From the NCBI RefSeq assembly GCF_963668165.1, contig NZ_OY764209.1, forward strand, positions 1,674,001-1,738,000: a DNA stretch of 64,000 bases, written 5' to 3'. Numbering within the stretch: the first letter of the stretch is position 1; the number at the start of each line of letters is the position of its first letter. A program made the position numbers and the translations under genes. Positions 63,371 through 64,000 of this stretch are shown in pieces. This stretch comes from Marispirochaeta sp. (GTDB lineage Bacteria > Spirochaetota > Spirochaetia > JC444 > Marispirochaetaceae). Below the pieces are notes generated by a model. The model saw only the letters and a list, made by a program, of their open reading frames with translations, was not told where the DNA came from and did not search any database.

Positions 63371-64000
63371 CTACTTATTTCGGTACATTTTCTTTCGGAT
63401 TGATTCTCCCTGAAGCTCAATTCGGAATGCGCCGTAGACAATTCGATCCATAATGGCATCGGCGATGGTGGAGTCACCGATGATCCCGTGCCATGAAGCG
63501 ACAGGAAGCTGAGAGAGGAAGATAGTAGATTTCCTCCCATGCCGATCTTCCAGAATATCGAGCAGAGCCAGGCGACCCTCTTCATCAAAAGGACTAAGAC
63601 CGAAGTCTTCCAGGATTAACACATCATTTTTCAGGATCTTCGGTAAAGTCTTGAGATACGTACCGTCTTTCTTTGCTGCTTTCAATGAGCCCAATAAGCG
63701 TCCTGCAATCTGATAGTAAACCTTGAATCCATGGTCGCAAGCCAGGTTACCGAGAGCACTCCCGATAAAACTCTTCCCTACCCCGGTTGGTCCGGTAATG
63801 AGAATATCCTGGTGCTCCTTAACCCACCCGCAGTCGGAAAACCTGAGCATGTGGTTTTTGTCAAGATTGCGGTTGAGAGTGAAATCAAGCTCCTCGAAGG
63901 AAGCCTGATAGCGAAAGTTGGCTGTTTTGCGAAGCCGTTCACGTTTGCGAAAATGGCGGTCATCCCACTCCGCATCAATCAGATGTGATAAAAGCTCATC
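63371..64000 (-). CDS. istB: IS21-type helper ATPase IstB, N terminus cut by the window edge
   Basis: Reading in from the right edge without a start codon: DELLSHLIDAEWDDRHFRKR, then Walker A GPTGVGKSF, Walker B DVLILEDFG, and PVASWHGIIGDSTIADAI, all typical of IstB. It assists the IS21 transposase IstA, whose gene would lie beyond the edge. 63266-63370 probably includes the IS end. Confidence 0.9.
   Translation of the reverse strand, partial: DELLSHLIDAEWDDRHFRKRERLRKTANFRYQASFEELDFTLNRNLDKNHMLRFSDCGWVKEHQDILITGPTGVGKSFIGSALGNLACDHGFKVYYQIAGRLLGSLKAAKKDGTYLKTLPKILKNDVLILEDFGLSPFDEEGRLALLDILEDRHGRKSTIFLSQLPVASWHGIIGDSTIADAIMDRIVYGAFRIELQGESIRKKMYRNK

Overview
The window joins a conserved chromosomal backbone (about 1-16.0 kb, moderate to high GC, ordinary operons) to a long gene-cassette array (about 17.4-60.0 kb, mostly AT-rich) headed by an integron integrase. 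The organism is a bacterium. No rRNA or tRNA gene is present to place it. A large sedentary chromosomal integron together with a tungsten aldehyde oxidoreductase cluster and KtrAB would suit an environmental spirochaete, since Treponema denticola carries a chromosomal integron, but this placement is inference.

Backbone. On the minus strand lies a K+ uptake pair (ktrB, ktrA) followed by a membrane PAS protein and the start of corA. Divergent from it is a phosphate-uptake operon pstS-pstC-pstA-pstB behind a three-repeat Pho box, followed by tag. Next comes a tungsten/molybdenum enzyme cluster: a MoeB/ThiF-like protein, a radical-SAM maturase, a candidate Moco/Tuco riboswitch with a hairpin over the ribosome binding site, an aldehyde:ferredoxin oxidoreductase and a MoaD-like carrier. 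After it are a periplasmic binding protein, a receiver protein and a sensor histidine kinase.

Integron. intI (minus strand, 16056-17354) diverges from an array of 28 attC sites, all in the same orientation, delimiting 28 cassettes. The attC sites fall into four families plus three singletons. Many cassettes look like defence or toxin genes: two RES-domain proteins, two near-identical BrnT/BrnA-like toxin-antitoxin pairs, a DUF4238 protein, an AAA/DUF4143 ATPase, a GIY-YIG/DUF4041 protein, an SH3-NERD protein, a retron (RNA, effector and reverse transcriptase, with lesions), a Fic protein, a DUF4365-like nuclease candidate and a NotI-family restriction-modification system. Others are a GH12 glycosidase, a YfbU protein, a TerB-like protein, lipoproteins and small membrane proteins. 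Five cassettes are related to one another and have no convincing ORF.

Invaders. The array is loaded with mobile DNA whose ends can be read exactly: three IS5-family copies, one of them split by an IS110-family element; a 150-bp MITE with the same ends inside an attC; a group II intron inside an ORF-less cassette; two IS3 copies; and a decayed IS91-type transposase. Several host ORFs become continuous again when the insertion and one target duplication are removed. Right of 60 kb the array decays into IS fragments and lipoprotein genes without a further attC. The window ends in a GxxExxY protein and an IS21-type helper gene cut by the edge.

Most notable: (1) a spirochaete-like integron acting as a defence-gene store and including a retron; (2) an IS110 leader that reads as a bridge RNA, with two guide segments matching the two halves of its actual target; (3) the ORF-less cassette family; and (4) cassettes with their own promoters placed so close to ATG that leaderless mRNAs are predicted.
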